Source: Patiria miniata (Eukaryota; Echinodermata; Asteroidea; Valvatida; Asterinidae). Taken from it: a stretch of 64,000 nt of DNA. Both the position numbers and the translations under genes were made by a program. The notes beneath the pieces are model-generated. The model searched no databases, was not told the DNA's origin, and saw nothing but the letters and a program-made list of their open reading frames with translations. Below, piece by piece: positions 1-11,105 of this stretch (the first letter of the stretch is position 1; each line of letters starts with the position of its first letter). The DNA lies in the NCBI RefSeq assembly GCF_015706575.1, contig NW_024037050.1, positions 5,394,001-5,458,000 on the forward strand, read 5' to 3'.

Positions 1-460
1 CTATGGGGAAAAATACATCTTTAAAGTGACGTAACCTGACACTTGATGACGTCACGATCACGAATTTCATCTAGGACCATCTGTGGGTGGTGGTCCAAGT
101 ATGAATTAAGTTTAAAGTCGATCGGATTTACGAAGATGCCAAACTGGAGTGTTTTAAAACGTGTACAAAACATATGGGGAAAAATGCATCTTTAATGTGA
201 CGTAACCCGACACCTGATGACGTCACGATCACAAATTTCTTCTAGGACCATCTGTGGGTGGTGGTCTAAGTATGTATCAAGTCTGAAATCAATCGGATTT
301 TAAAAAGTGGCAAAGTGGATTGGTAGAAGAAACGTGTGTTAAACCTATGGAGAAAAAGTCTGAAAAAGGAGAAGAAAAAAAAAGAAAAACTAGAAATGTG
401 TTTGTGGACAAACACTGAGCTGTTTCGACCGTTTTATTAATGACTGCCGTAAAAGGAGTT
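1..460 (+). repeat. CRE-palindrome repeat family, first module
   Basis: Two tandem subunits with a period of about 170 bases are seen here. The phrase TATGGGGAAAAATRCATC occurs at about 3 and again at about 172. Each subunit also carries TGATGACGTCACGATCAC, then GGACCATCTGTGGGTGGTGG, then a GTCGATCGGATTT-like stretch. The module closes with an A-rich tract (about 362-392) and GAGCTGTTTCG (about 417-427), the same order as in the module at 1479-1852. No coding potential is seen. I cannot name the family; it resembles unclassified interspersed repeats of marine invertebrates. Confidence 0.6.
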
Positions 461-1478
461 TCATCCAGGTCGAATGAACATGTACATGCGTATTCTATAC
501 AAAAAGTGTCTATCCTACGTCCCTGACTATGCATGAAAAAGTTAGCCGGAAATCGGCTGAAACTGTCACTGTGGACAGGATTTGACCTCAGCAACACGTG
601 CGCTGCGCGCGGGCTGACTGACATACGATATGTACAACGTACGTGCATGTACATGTACATTGTGGACTGTGCATGTTTTAAAGCAGAGTTATTGTCAACC
701 TGAAGTTTTAAGCGTGCGCAGGGCATGTCCGAGTTTGCTTATTGCCTCGAAGCTTTGAAATATTTTAGACCTACCCTTAAATAGACAATTATAGTAAAAA
801 CTAATATAAAAACTGCCATGGTTGATTTTTCAGGATTTTTTTAAGGAAAAAGGGTTTTTTCATTATAACTTCCGGTCTGATGACGTCATACACCTTAAAC
901 TTCGCACACATCTTAAATGGGTCAAGGTCATCATATACACCAATATTTAGGCGATTCCGACAAACTTCGCCACAGACATCTATTCAAAATACATTTTTGA
1001 AAATTTTCAACCTGTCGCTAGAGGGCGCTCGAAGATTGCATGACGTCATCGGTAGATGATTTGAAGAACACTATTAGCCAAGAGACTAACACAGTTAAAA
1101 GCAAGTTCATATCTATTACCACTTTTAAATAATAAGCCACTTCCGGTTTTGGCCTTTTTCGACCGGAAGCAAGGGTCACGTGATTTTACGCACACTGAAT
1201 GAAATAAAGACCTCAACCTACTCTACCACTTGCTGGCAACAGAATGCTGCGGACGCGTACGGTTGATTTCTTATGCATTCTTAAATATTAAAATTGTCAC
1301 AATTTAATTGCCTATAAATAAACACCGGATGACGTCATCATGACGTCATCATTACACAATGTTGTTTGAATTAGAGTCTTTGCTTGGACAAAGATTGGTG
1401 TAAATGAATTACTGGCAAAGAGTCGAAAATGCCCTCTGAAAATTGACATTTTTTTTTTAATTTCTGTGTACAAAGTCT
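461..1478. repeat. Interior of the CRE-palindrome repeat, no gene
   Basis: AT-rich sequence between the two terminal modules. Further TGACGTCA palindromes lie at about 882, 1043, 1331 and 1342, with CTTCCGG / CCGGAAG motifs at about 870, 1142 and 1163. This shared vocabulary suggests the whole 1-1852 stretch is one composite repeat. The 145-codon minus-strand frame at 289-726 has no domain, signal peptide or exon signals and I treat it as chance. Confidence 0.4.
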
Positions 1479-1852
1479 ATGGGAAAAATTAAATATTCAA
1501 AATTCTATAATAAATCACGTGATGACGTCAGCATGACGAAAAGTTTCGGGACACATCTTCAGATGGTGGTCTAAGTGTGTGCCAGGTTTGAAGTCGATCG
1601 GATTTGAAAAAAAGCCAAAAGTGACTTGTAGAACGAAAACACGTGTTATCCTATGAGAAAAAAGTCTGAAAAATAAAAGAGAAAAAAAAAAATAACAGAA
1701 ACAAGAGCTGTTTCGGTGTGTACACCGAAACAGCTAAAAAAAATCTTAACGAAAACAAGAGCTGTTTCGGTGTGTACACCGAAACAGCTAAAAAAAGAAA
1801 AAAAAAATCTTAACGAAAACAAGAGCTGTTTCGGTGTGTCACCGAAACAGCT
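1479..1852 (+). repeat. CRE-palindrome repeat, second module with three hairpins
   Basis: A diverged copy of the module at 1-460: TATGGGAAAAATTAAAT, then TGATGACGTCAGCATGACG, GATGGTGGTCTAAG, GAAGTCGATCGGATTTG and AGTCTGAAAAATAAAAG, then an A-rich run. It ends in three tandem hairpins at about 1705-1735, 1759-1789 and 1823-1852. Their arms are GAGCTGTTTCGGTG and CACCGAAACAGCT, with A-rich spacers between them. The third hairpin has lost one base of its loop. The 62-codon frame through the hairpins is only the repeat read as codons. Confidence 0.6.
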
Positions 1853-2262
1853 AATAATAACGGAGTCTTATATAGCGCACGTACCGGTATCTAACAACAA
1901 TTAGGTACTCAAGGCGCTGGAAATTATGTCAATTATTAAAGAAAGGTAAATAAAGTTTATGAGAAATATGAGACCCATTATGTAGCACCTTATGGTTTAC
2001 GAGGTGCTGTGGTGCACATTGCAGCCACTGCCAGAAACACCGGGGCAAACCCCTTCTCTTAGCGATAAGTGTAACTGGGTTCTTTAACGTGCATTACACA
2101 ACACACGGGACCTACGGCTTTACGTCCCATCCGAAGGACGAAGCAATAATGGTAAAGTGCCTTGCTCAAGAGCACAAGCACCATGTTCCCACGGTCAGGA
2201 TTCGAACCCATGCACCACCGCACACGAGTCGAACACCGTAACCACTGGACCACAGTGCCCCA
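1850..2262 (-). mobile_element. tRNA-derived SINE
   Basis: Read on the minus strand, the head carries an RNA polymerase III A box (TGGTCCAGTGG, plus positions 2242-2252) and a perfect B box (GGTTCGAATCC, 2198-2208), as in a tRNA-derived SINE. The body has the familiar GAGCAAGGCACTTTACC and CCTTCGGATGGGACGTAAAG phrases found in SINEs of many marine invertebrates. It ends with GTGCGCTATATAAG and a TTATTATTA tail next to the hairpins at 1850. Internal RNA polymerase III promoters may still be intact. No clear target-site duplication was found, so the tail could belong to a second overlapping fragment. Confidence 0.75.
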
Positions 2263-3229
2263 CTATAGTATTTTGAATCGCTAGCGAATTCTGTGAGAGC
2301 ACTGTGATTGGTTCAGATTCCAGCGCATATTCTAGGCCGCCACGGAAGATCGTTATCATTACTTCGAGGGTTTGTACTTTGTGTTGCGGGGAGGGGGGGG
2401 GGGGGTGGGGAGGGGCAGCAGGCTTACATGTAAAGATCTAATCTATTTTCACTACTTGAAAATGGCACAGAGAGAGAGGAACTTCATTTTTCATACTAAC
2501 AAACCCTTGTGTTTATCGCATTTATGCATCTCGCATTATAGCGCAAAATGCCATCAAAACAAATTACTCAGTAGTTCAAAAACGAAAGTTCAGGAAGTGA
2601 CTTTCTTGTGAAATCCTGTCACTTTGCAATGCGCAATCCATACATTTATTACTTGTATAGGGCCTAAGCCTTTTAAAGTTTTATTTCTTATTTGTCAAGA
2701 ATGTCCTTTGCAACTTTCCACTATGCAACCATCCCCATTCCCCCTGGGTGTCGTCCTCAGCATAGTGGGGGTTTGTGCTCTCTGCCAAAAGCACTGCCAA
2801 ATTATAAACAAAAGGACATGAAAAATTGTAGCATGATTCCCATCAATTCAAGAAAGGATGTGAAGCACTATGCAGGCTGCTTTCTTCCCTTAGGTACGTC
2901 ACCGTACGTGGAGTAGTTTACTAGCATGGGGCTCAGTGTTCAAAGTTGAAAACTTGAATTTGACACGGGTTTTTCTCACAGTTTGCAGAGTTCTACATGT
3001 ACTTGCAAAAGTTTGTGTTGGAGACAATGTTTGCTAATCAAACTGTAATTGTAGAACCCAAGTGCAATCAGAAGGTTAAACATTCTCAGAAACTAGGTTC
3101 AAGTGGAGGTGGATGTACTGGTACATGTATGTGCAATACAGAAGTACCAGTAAGACAGTTTGAAATGAATGTCGTCCTTAATTTATGGCCCTCGATCCCC
3201 ATTTTATTGGCATACCGTATAATACAATA
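2263..3229. other. Intergenic or intronic sequence with a poly-G tract
   Basis: No gene seen. A G-rich run at about 2388-2416 contains several GGGG blocks and could form a G-quadruplex on the plus strand. The rest is ordinary AT-rich sequence with short chance frames. Confidence 0.5.
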
Positions 3230-3470
3230 TTTACAGAGCACCCCACGGTGCCATTATGGGCTCCGTGCAAGAGAGGGCGTTTTGTACCAGTTTTGAGAGC
3301 CCTGTGCGCACACCGCGTGTGCGTACTGGAATGTGCACGTAAAGTGCGAAGGACTTACGATTTATTTTATTGTGACTGTACATAAAGCATCGTCAGAGAT
3401 GCGTTCGAATGTCTCCCCTGATGGTCTCCCCCAACTCTCCGACCCTTTCTTGCCGTTGAGGGGGTACTTG
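3230..3470 (-). repeat. Dispersed repeat D, copy 1
   Basis: The reverse complement of this stretch matches 10225-10445 on the plus strand. Shared phrases, in the same order, are TACCCCCTCAACGG, GAGAGTTGGGGGAGACCA, GGGCTCTCAAAA-TGGTA and a GCAC/AGGGGCCCAT-like block. Two copies in opposite orientation 7 kb apart show an old interspersed element. The family is not known to me. Confidence 0.6.
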
Positions 3471-4454
3471 TGCGCGGAGCCCAGTGCCTGGGAACGGTAC
3501 ATGTACAGTGTACAATGTACATGTACCAAGTAACGTCACTACCGGTACTTCGTTGAAAAAAACCTCATTTCGCTCCCTTCTCATTTTAATGGTCTGAAAA
3601 CAAGATTAGAAACAGTAACCCCCAAATCCACTTTCAAGAGCTGCCAAGCCTTTTCATTTCACTGTGGCTCTAGCATGATCTGTTTTTAATGAGTCTCCTG
3701 GCCCTGAACTAAAATGTCCTGACCTGCAGTTCATTCAGTCGGAAGTAATCTAAAAATCAGCTTTGGCTGAAGACTAATATGACAGTGCAGACACCTTTCA
3801 GAATCCATAGTTTCGTTGTTTTTTTAAATTTAAATAATCCCTGAAGCCAGACAACCAAATCTTGTTGCATCAAGTGAGGCATCCAGCTTCCAAAAAAAAA
3901 AAAAAAAAGTAAGCAAAAGTAAACCTTTACCTAGAATGAAATTGCTTTAGTTTTGGGAACGTTGCACATTTAACAGAGATGCAATAAGTTTAAGCAGAAA
4001 ACGACCCGTAGCTCGCTGGCAAATTCCGCTTCGCACTGTTGCGTCGCAGAGTGTGGGCACCAACATCGGCAGATGTTGATCTGTTTTTTTTTTGGTTTCA
4101 TCAAGAGAAACCACATTGAAATGGTTGAGGCAGCAGTGTAAGATTATGAAACACATCAGTCTCCTGTCAGACTCCTCGCACAGCTAAATAGTCCAAGACC
4201 AATCTCCATGCAAATTAAATTGTCTAGTTTCCGAGAGTCGGGCGTGAATGCGTAGAGCGTGCCGATAAAAGCAGACAACCAATTTCAATCCAATTTGTTT
4301 CCTGTCTGCAGACCAGAGTGTTGATATTAACAGGTCGGCTGTAGGTCTTGTAGACAAATTCTGGACCGGTGATTGCGTGACGAAAAGTGGTTTTCTGTTA
4401 TTTAACATCGCAAACCAACTTCTACTTCGGGCGATTCACAATGCCATGTGCCAC
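3471..4454. other. Unannotated stretch, no gene seen
   Basis: Begins with a cluster of ACATGTAC-type palindromes at about 3498-3530, then AT-rich sequence with a poly-A run at about 3892-3908. No splice-flanked coding segment or repeat ends were found. Confidence 0.4.
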
Positions 4455-5021
4455 CAAGAGTTTGCCACGGAGAGTTTGTTTTTCAAGTTTAGGGTCGACA
4501 AAACACAGCCCATTTGAATGAGTGTCAGTAAACAACTTCAAGTCAAGTCAAGTCTGTCCCGAGCCAATGTGGCTCATCAGGCCGGCGTTTATCTCCGGTT
4601 TCAGTAGCATGAAACGACTGAGAATATTTCTACTCCCTCTGGATGGGATGCTAGTCCATCGCAGGTTACTCCCCAGCTAATGCCGGTACCCATTTATACT
4701 CCTGGGTGGAGAGGGGCAAGTGGGGGTGAAGTGCCTTGCCCAAGGACACAATATATGACCAGCGGCTGGATTCGGCAGTAAACAACTTCAGCTAATTCTT
4801 TATAGATAGGGCATGTAGTAGCGTTCTGCCGCCTTACAAAAATACCATACCGGTACATATTGATAAAAATAAAAGAAAAGGGCAAACATTTACTCGAATC
4901 ATGCACTTATGAAACTACTGATGGGAAAAACTAACAATCATGTCCCGCCCTTTTGTCGAACATTTGTCGAACATATCCCACAATGCACTGGGAAAAATGA
5001 ACTCTCCGTGGCAAACTCTTG
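4455..5021. mobile_element. Inverted-repeat DNA element (MITE) hosting a SINE
   Basis: A perfect 22-base inverted repeat bounds the element: CAAGAGTTTGCCACGGAGAG plus TT at 4455-4476, and its reverse complement at 5000-5021. Similarity continues inward, with a TCGACAAA motif near both ends. Removing the SINE nested at 4526-4790 leaves about 310 bases, typical of a non-autonomous DNA transposon. No transposase is present. The flanks show no obvious target-site duplication, so the true ends may lie a few bases outside. Confidence 0.6.
4541..4775 (-). mobile_element. 5'-truncated SINE with a 15-base target-site duplication
   Basis: The element is flanked by perfect direct repeats CAGTAAACAACTTCA at 4526-4540 and 4776-4790. 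On the minus strand it starts near a remnant B box (CGAATCC). It then runs through GTGTCCTTGGGCAAGGCAC, the CTCTCCACCCAGGAGTATAA region and GCGATGGACTAGCATCCCAT, and ends in an ACTTGACTTG tail. This body is typical of marine-invertebrate SINEs. The A box is missing, so it is 5'-truncated and presumably dead. Its clean target-site duplication makes it younger than its host element. Confidence 0.8.
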
Positions 5022-7312
5022 TATGGCAGACATAAGGGGCTTATTTAGGGTGGACATATTAGCGCAGCGTGATTTTCGCATGTGAGGGTGTGTGGGACTG
5101 TGCATGAGATGCGTGGCCCGGGCTTGCATACATACATTTACAATCTCCATGGAAGACAGCCAGAGCTTATTGTGCACTCACACTTGTTTTGATGTTTAAA
5201 ACATTGTAGACTTTGAACTCCATAGCCAAGAATCTATCCAAATGCTACTAGATATGTACGGCAAATAGATTGATTCAGATCGGTCTGTGGTTATTTCATC
5301 AATAAAATAAAGAACTGAAACCAAACCCATTATAGAAGGACAGCTGCAGTGTCAGTTTGTAGTTATTTTACATGCATGCTTTTAAACCCTTTTATGCACT
5401 TTACAGACATCACTATATTCTGAAGGTTGTTTTATTACATTGTAATATAATTTACATGTACAGGTACTGTACTTTCTAACATTTACTGTTAAAATCTTTT
5501 AAAAAAAAAGGTACATACATGTATAGTCCAGAAATTATATACATTTTTATGCAAAAATGATTACCTTTTAGCGCAGAAAATAATGAAAGAACTTCTCAAC
5601 AGATTTGAAGGTAGTCTGAATCAAAATTCACTTTAAAAAAAGTACATCTTGCAAGCATCTATTTTGTAAAAATGTAATGCCGTTGATAAATTGATAAGTT
5701 TTTCAATTTGATTTAGGACAGAGATTTGCAGTAAATAGTACACACATGATGACATAGCAACAATCTGAGATCTGTTGAACACTGTGTAACAACTTAGTTG
5801 CCAGGCAAATATGCATTACCACTCACTCTGAAGCACTACCGTAGTTGCGCAAGGCAGACACAGTCAGTCCAGGGGAATGACAGACTTATCAACTTCCGGC
5901 GTTAGATCATTGGAAAAAAAAAATAGTTGTTTCATTTTCCAGTGACTCATGAAGTAAAGGCCCATGCCAATTGATAAACAAAATACCACCCCTTTATTTC
6001 GTGTCCGATATCCCTGATGCTATTTACGAATGCAAAAAAGGGAAATTTTGCGAACTTTGAGATCTTGTGAAATATGCACAAAGGGACGACGTGCAGACAC
6101 CCTATATCCGGTTGTCATTTATGGTCTCTGCGTTGATCATTTGACGGACACTTTGTTTATTTACGTTGACTTCATTCAAACAAATATATTCTCAGATCCG
6201 GCACATTAAAACCCATTGATCACCTTATCCTCCATGTCCGACTTGTACTACATGTACATGTTGCGAAATACGTAAAGCAATAGTTTGAACAGTGGTACAT
6301 GTAGTGCCAACCACCATTGCAACAAAACTTTATTAAAAAAAGTTAAAAAAAACACAATAACAAGCCTCTTAGCTCGATGAATAATAAAAACCTTTCATAG
6401 TACCGTATATACATTGTAGGCCATTCATCTTGTTTGTCAAAGCTAAAAATGACAGCTCAACAATATAACAAAAACCAGTGGGTGTGACGAAAACCCAGAT
6501 ACCCAGAACTGGCACAAAAGACAAGGTTTCCACACTCACAAAGTGGGGGAGGGGGGGGGGCATTTGGGTTAGCAGAACAAAGGCAAAATGTGAATCATGC
6601 AAGTATTTGTTTTCTCCACAAACTTACATGTGTTTGCTTATCATGTTGAAGGTAAAGTTTATGGTTCATGTACATGGTACAAAGTAAACATGAATTTATA
6701 CTTGCGGCTAGACAGACATTTGCAAACCTTTATTCTGAACAAAAATAGATGACATTCTGCCAGTGTCTGTGGAAACTCAAAATTGATTTTGGGAACATAT
6801 CAGTCGCCATTTCTTGGGGGATCTGAGTGTAACTGTGGCGATATTAAGACATTGGCATTATCAGTTAGTGCTTAAAAAACAAATTGACGGTTGCATGAGT
6901 AAAAATATTTCAACTTCAGCGCCGCGACAGAACGTATTCTTGACAGGCGGTGTGAAGTTGCGAGGTCATGCGCCGATCTGGTTATTCTAATTTCCTTGTG
7001 AAGCCAATCAGCGCGCCGCAAAAATGATCGAATGAACAGACGTGGCCGTGGAAGATCATTTGATTGTTATCAACACGCGCACTGCCATTTTTGAAATTGT
7101 CACATGATCATGTCTATGTTGAGGAATCGTGGTGGTGTCGTCACCGGCGTGAGCACGGTTGCGATTATTTTGTGTCGAAACGCTGCTTGTTTCGCCAGAA
7201 TCACATGATCTCTCAGTTTTATGACCGGAACATTACTTTTCTGCTTGATGCCGACAGTTCTGTCGTGGCACAAGCGAATCCCAGGTCGACCTGAGGCCAC
7301 CCTTATGGGTGG
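5022..7312. other. Unannotated stretch, no gene seen
   Basis: AT-rich sequence with a G-run at about 6544-6560. A locally GC-richer patch at about 6910-7110 holds CCAATCAGCGCGCC and two TCACATGATC words (about 7099 and 7200). No repeat ends or coding segments could be supported; the short frames look random. Confidence 0.35.
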
Positions 7313-7640
7313 CATGGGTGGCTAGTGTGTAAAGCGCTCACCTCTCACCACTGTGGCCTTGGTTCATTCCCGGTTAGAGCCATATGTGAGTGGAGTTGTA
7401 CATTGTAAGTTGGTTCTCCCCTGTGCCCCGAGGGTTTTTCTCCAGGCCCTCCGGTTTTCCTCCCTCTGAACAAAAATCAAACACTTTCGATCTCAGGCTG
7501 TGCTCCGTGGTCATATAACGGTACATGTAATGGGTCGTATGGCTGGATGCCAAAGGCGCCTTTACATGCTTGCAACTCGACCGTGACATTGTAGCCGCGT
7601 CCTTCGCAATTCAGCTTCTTAGCTGCGAGCAAGGATGATT
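7313..7640 (+). mobile_element. tRNA-derived SINE, degenerate
   Basis: The head contains an A-box-like GGCTAGTGTGTAAAGCG and a near-consensus B box GGTTCATTCCC (7361-7371) at tRNA-like spacing. The body has GGTTCTCCCCTGTGCCCCGA, GGTTTTTCTCC and CTCCGGTTTTCCTCCCTC, phrases known from SINEs of corals, hemichordates and other marine animals. The 3' end near 7600-7640 is not sharply defined and no target duplication was found, so this is an old copy. Confidence 0.65.
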
Positions 7641-10224
7641 AGCCTCCCAAATTATTACTTTCCTAAAGTATATCATTTGGGAGAAACTTAACTGTCAGAA
7701 GTTATACCTTTGGGAGACATGTGGAAAAAGGGAGGCATTTCAGTGCCTCCTTATTGCCTCAGCTCCTATTAAGAGGCAAATTTTACAGTCGCAAATATGT
7801 GTACGTGTAGGCTAGATTGATTGCTGTTAGTAAAAATAGTAAGCCAAAAATACCAAAATTTGTGGGGGTAGGCTAAGGTAAAATTGGGGTTAGTGGTCAG
7901 GAAAGAAATTGTGCACAAGTCTACAGGAATGTCACTCTTATGGTACAATGTATATTTTTGGTACACATATATGTAACACATTCATTCTGAGCAGTTTTTG
8001 AGCATGTGAATTTCCTTTCACTTTCATTGATGTCACTTTCATTGATATCAATTTTATCGTATTTGTCTAACAAAAATAAGGGAAAAACAAGGGATTTAAC
8101 TGGTTTTAAATATGAGGAGTTAAGTTACTGGCTGTCTGTATCTTAAAAAATGCCCACACTTTAATTCCTGTAATTTTATAGTCTCTTGACACCTCCGAGC
8201 ACTATATTGGAAAAGAAAACCTATAGCCAAATAGTCCCATGACGCCTTGGAGCACCATAACTGGCGTATATTAAGGGATGGTGGTGGGAACATTTTGCAA
8301 GGAAAGTTCCTCTGTATATGTCTTGGTGACTGACTGCAAAAGGCTTTAACTTGAAAGATTTCCATTCCGAAGTTGCAAGGGGACTATGTAATCCTCAAGT
8401 GGTCCCAGAGGAGATTGAGTTGAAGCCGAGGTGACAAAAGAGCTAGAATATACAGTAATTACAGAGTCCTGTGGGGGTAACTTTCAGGTCAAGAATGTTT
8501 ATTTTGTGCATTTCACCCTTAAGTGAATTTCTTTCCCTCTGCAAGTTTTCTCAAAAGCAAATATAGGGAGTGCGGGTATGTCAGTGTAAAACAAAAGAAG
8601 TCTATGTCAACAACGGTGGTTGATTAATGTGGTCATGATATGGCTTGCTGGTTTTGTTTGTTGATCTTTAAAGAAAGACATCCATTTGTCAACTTTGGAA
8701 ACTGGAGACAAAAATCACTTCAAGCTAAATGGAATGCTAGATTCCCTTCAAATGCAAGGCCTATTGATTTGTGTCCCAAATTGATACTTGTTTTGAAACA
8801 GTACTATAACAACGAAACGGTCAGTGTCGAATGGCACATATATCAAACTTGTTTGTTTGTTCGTAAAAAAAAATCTGGCCCGATTTAGTCCTTGAATGTT
8901 ATACAAAACCTTTTTATACTTTCGAGTGGCTACAGACATTGGGCGTTGCTCTGGTTTCTCTCTTTTTGGGGGATTCCCTGAAACCGAAACAAAGGCCATT
9001 GAGGTTTCCTGACCATTTTTGTTTGGATTGCTAAACTATAGAAGTCATTGCCACTTGGTTGGACCCGTTGTATGGCTTCGTTAAAAGCACTTTATATCTA
9101 AACGTAAAGTCATAGAAAATCTCAGTTGCAAAACTGGTTTTGTTCGGTTCCTTTACCACAGCTGCAAATGATGTTTTTGCTAGGGATTAGATTGGAACTG
9201 TAAGGCTTCAGTTTTAATCCTTCCACTGAAAGATTTTTCAATGTTAGTCTTGCTCAATTGGGGTACACATGATAATGTTATACCGCGGTAGGTGTTTGCC
9301 TTGACATTCAAAAAGAATTCTGTCTAATTACAATTTTATCATGTTTCATATTTAAAATCCGATTTTCATTTAAATCAAAATAGTTAGAGAGTATGCCATT
9401 CACCGCACATACTCACAAAAGAGATTTTTTTCACATGGTGCTACCGCAAACTTATCTTGTCTTAAATTCTTTCTGCTTAAAACATAATTGGAACTTATCA
9501 AGGTAGAAACCATCAGAAAACGTCAAAACTTGCTGTTCTTGTTTTTTTTTCCTCATGGATTGTGGGGATTAAATAGTAGTTAAGTTCAGAAAAAATGTCT
9601 GTGAATCTGGGAATGTTATTGCGTTTATATGCTGACACAATTTATCCTTGGCAGCATCTACATACCGGTATGTACCATACATGTAGTGAATGTACCAGTA
9701 TGCTGTACAGAACAAAAAGTCAAACCAACAGAAGAACAGCACCACAATACATGCAACAAAGTGTTTATCCCTGGCGAACTAGTGAAGGCCTCCCTCCATT
9801 ATAAGACTCTCCAGGATCCCTCAAGCAGCTGTCTGGATGACCTTGTGGGTTGGGTTGGGATGAGTTATCCCTGGGGGAACCCCGCTGGCTGGTGGCAGTG
9901 CTGCTTTGACTTCATGTTTGCTTTCCACAAACTGTAATTTCTTTCTCACTACATCAACAAATTCCAGTGAAAGGAAGCATTTAAAGTCCCACTGTCATGT
10001 CCTTATTTTGACCCATGTGATTCATAAGACAATTAACACACTAACAATTTGAAGGGAAAACCCCAAAAGCAATAGCATTGGCTTAACAAAGTCTCAGCCT
10101 TTAGTCATTCATGTAAGTACATGTAAATTTTAATCCTGTAAACCAACATACATTCTCAAGCAAGTATGCGATTGTACATCAACCTTGAAATTTTCAAGAA
10201 GCTTGCCCAAAGTGGTATTAACAG
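7641..10224. other. Unannotated stretch, no gene seen
   Basis: AT-rich sequence. A short direct repeat, CACTTTCATTGAT, occurs at about 8020 and 8033, and ACCGGTATGTACC/ACATGTA words occur at about 9663-9700. Several 60-100 codon frames overlap on opposite strands without splice context and are regarded as chance. Confidence 0.4.
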
Positions 10225-10445
10225 AAGTACCCCCTCAACGGTAAGAAAGGGAGAGTTGGGGGAGACCACTGAGAGAGACATGTATGCGAACGCCTTGCCG
10301 ACGACCCCTGACACTCACGTCATGTACATGTACATGCGTGAACCAGTACTGAGGCAAGCGATGTGCCCCACCCAAACGGGCTCTCAAAAGTGGTAAAAAA
10401 GTGCCGTCTCATTGTTCGTGCAAGGGGCCCATTGCCGCAAAAATA
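10225..10445 (+). repeat. Dispersed repeat D, copy 2
   Basis: Homologous to the reverse complement of 3230-3470. It starts with TACCCCCTCAACGG and runs through GAGAGTTGGGGGAGACCA and GGGCTCTCAAAA-TGGTA. A block of ACATGTACATG lies inside (about 10322-10336). No protein or terminal inverted repeats were recognised. Confidence 0.6.
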
Positions 10446-10784
10446 GTCTTCACGATCGAAAAATATCACCGCTTACAAACTTCATAAAACTGTGGAGCAA
10501 TAAACAGCAAGGCAAAAATTCTGTCCACATATTCCCATACAAGGTCTGCATTCACCTCCCAAGGCCCGCAAGCATTGTATATCAGCTCCAGACTGTTATT
10601 ATTTACATGGGCATTCCTATCAAGTCAGATTGTTTTCATCCCTGCAGTTAAAGAGGTGGCTATATACAACTATCCAGTTTTCTAGTAAATGAAAGAAGAG
10701 GTCAGAACTGCAAAGCGAGGTCAAAATAGTCCAAGAATTTATGATTTGTTTGATCTGGAGGTATTTTGTTTGCACAAAATGTTC

Positions 10785-11105
10785 AAATGCAAATCATAAA
10801 TTAACTTTGCTCTTCGTAAATTCAAATAACTGCTTTAGCTGGGATCTGTAGCTTGACATTTGATTCATCGTTGATTTATTTTAATGTATGTAATGATATC
10901 TGGAGAAACCGTGGGATCATTTTCGTAGTAAATGCAAATCATAAAACATGCAAATCATAAATTAACTTTGCTCTTCGTAAATTCAAATAACTGCTCTAGC
11001 TGGGATCTATAGCTTGACATTTGATTTATTGCTGATTTATTTTAATGTATGTAGGCCTAATGATATCTGGAGAAAACGTGGAGTCATTTTCATAGTAAAC
11101 TTAAA
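10785..11105 (+). repeat. 161-base tandem duplication carrying octamer motifs
   Basis: Two copies about 161 bases apart. The phrase ATGCAAATCATAAATTAAC starts at 10787 and 10948, followed in both by CTTTGCTCTTCGTAAATTC, GCTGGGATCT-TAGCTTGAC and ATGATATCTGGAGAAA. The canonical POU octamer ATGCAAAT occurs at 10787, 10932 and 10948. The copies are roughly 95% alike, so the duplication is moderately recent. Copy 2 has a short GGCCTA insertion. Confidence 0.8.

Noticed and set aside
289-726. 145-codon minus-strand frame
   Set aside because: It crosses the CRE-palindrome repeat, contains MYMYMHV from ACATGTA repeats and shows no domain.
2198-2262. Possible tRNA gene (A and B boxes)
   Set aside because: The boxes belong to a SINE head; downstream sequence is SINE body and no complete cloverleaf could be drawn.
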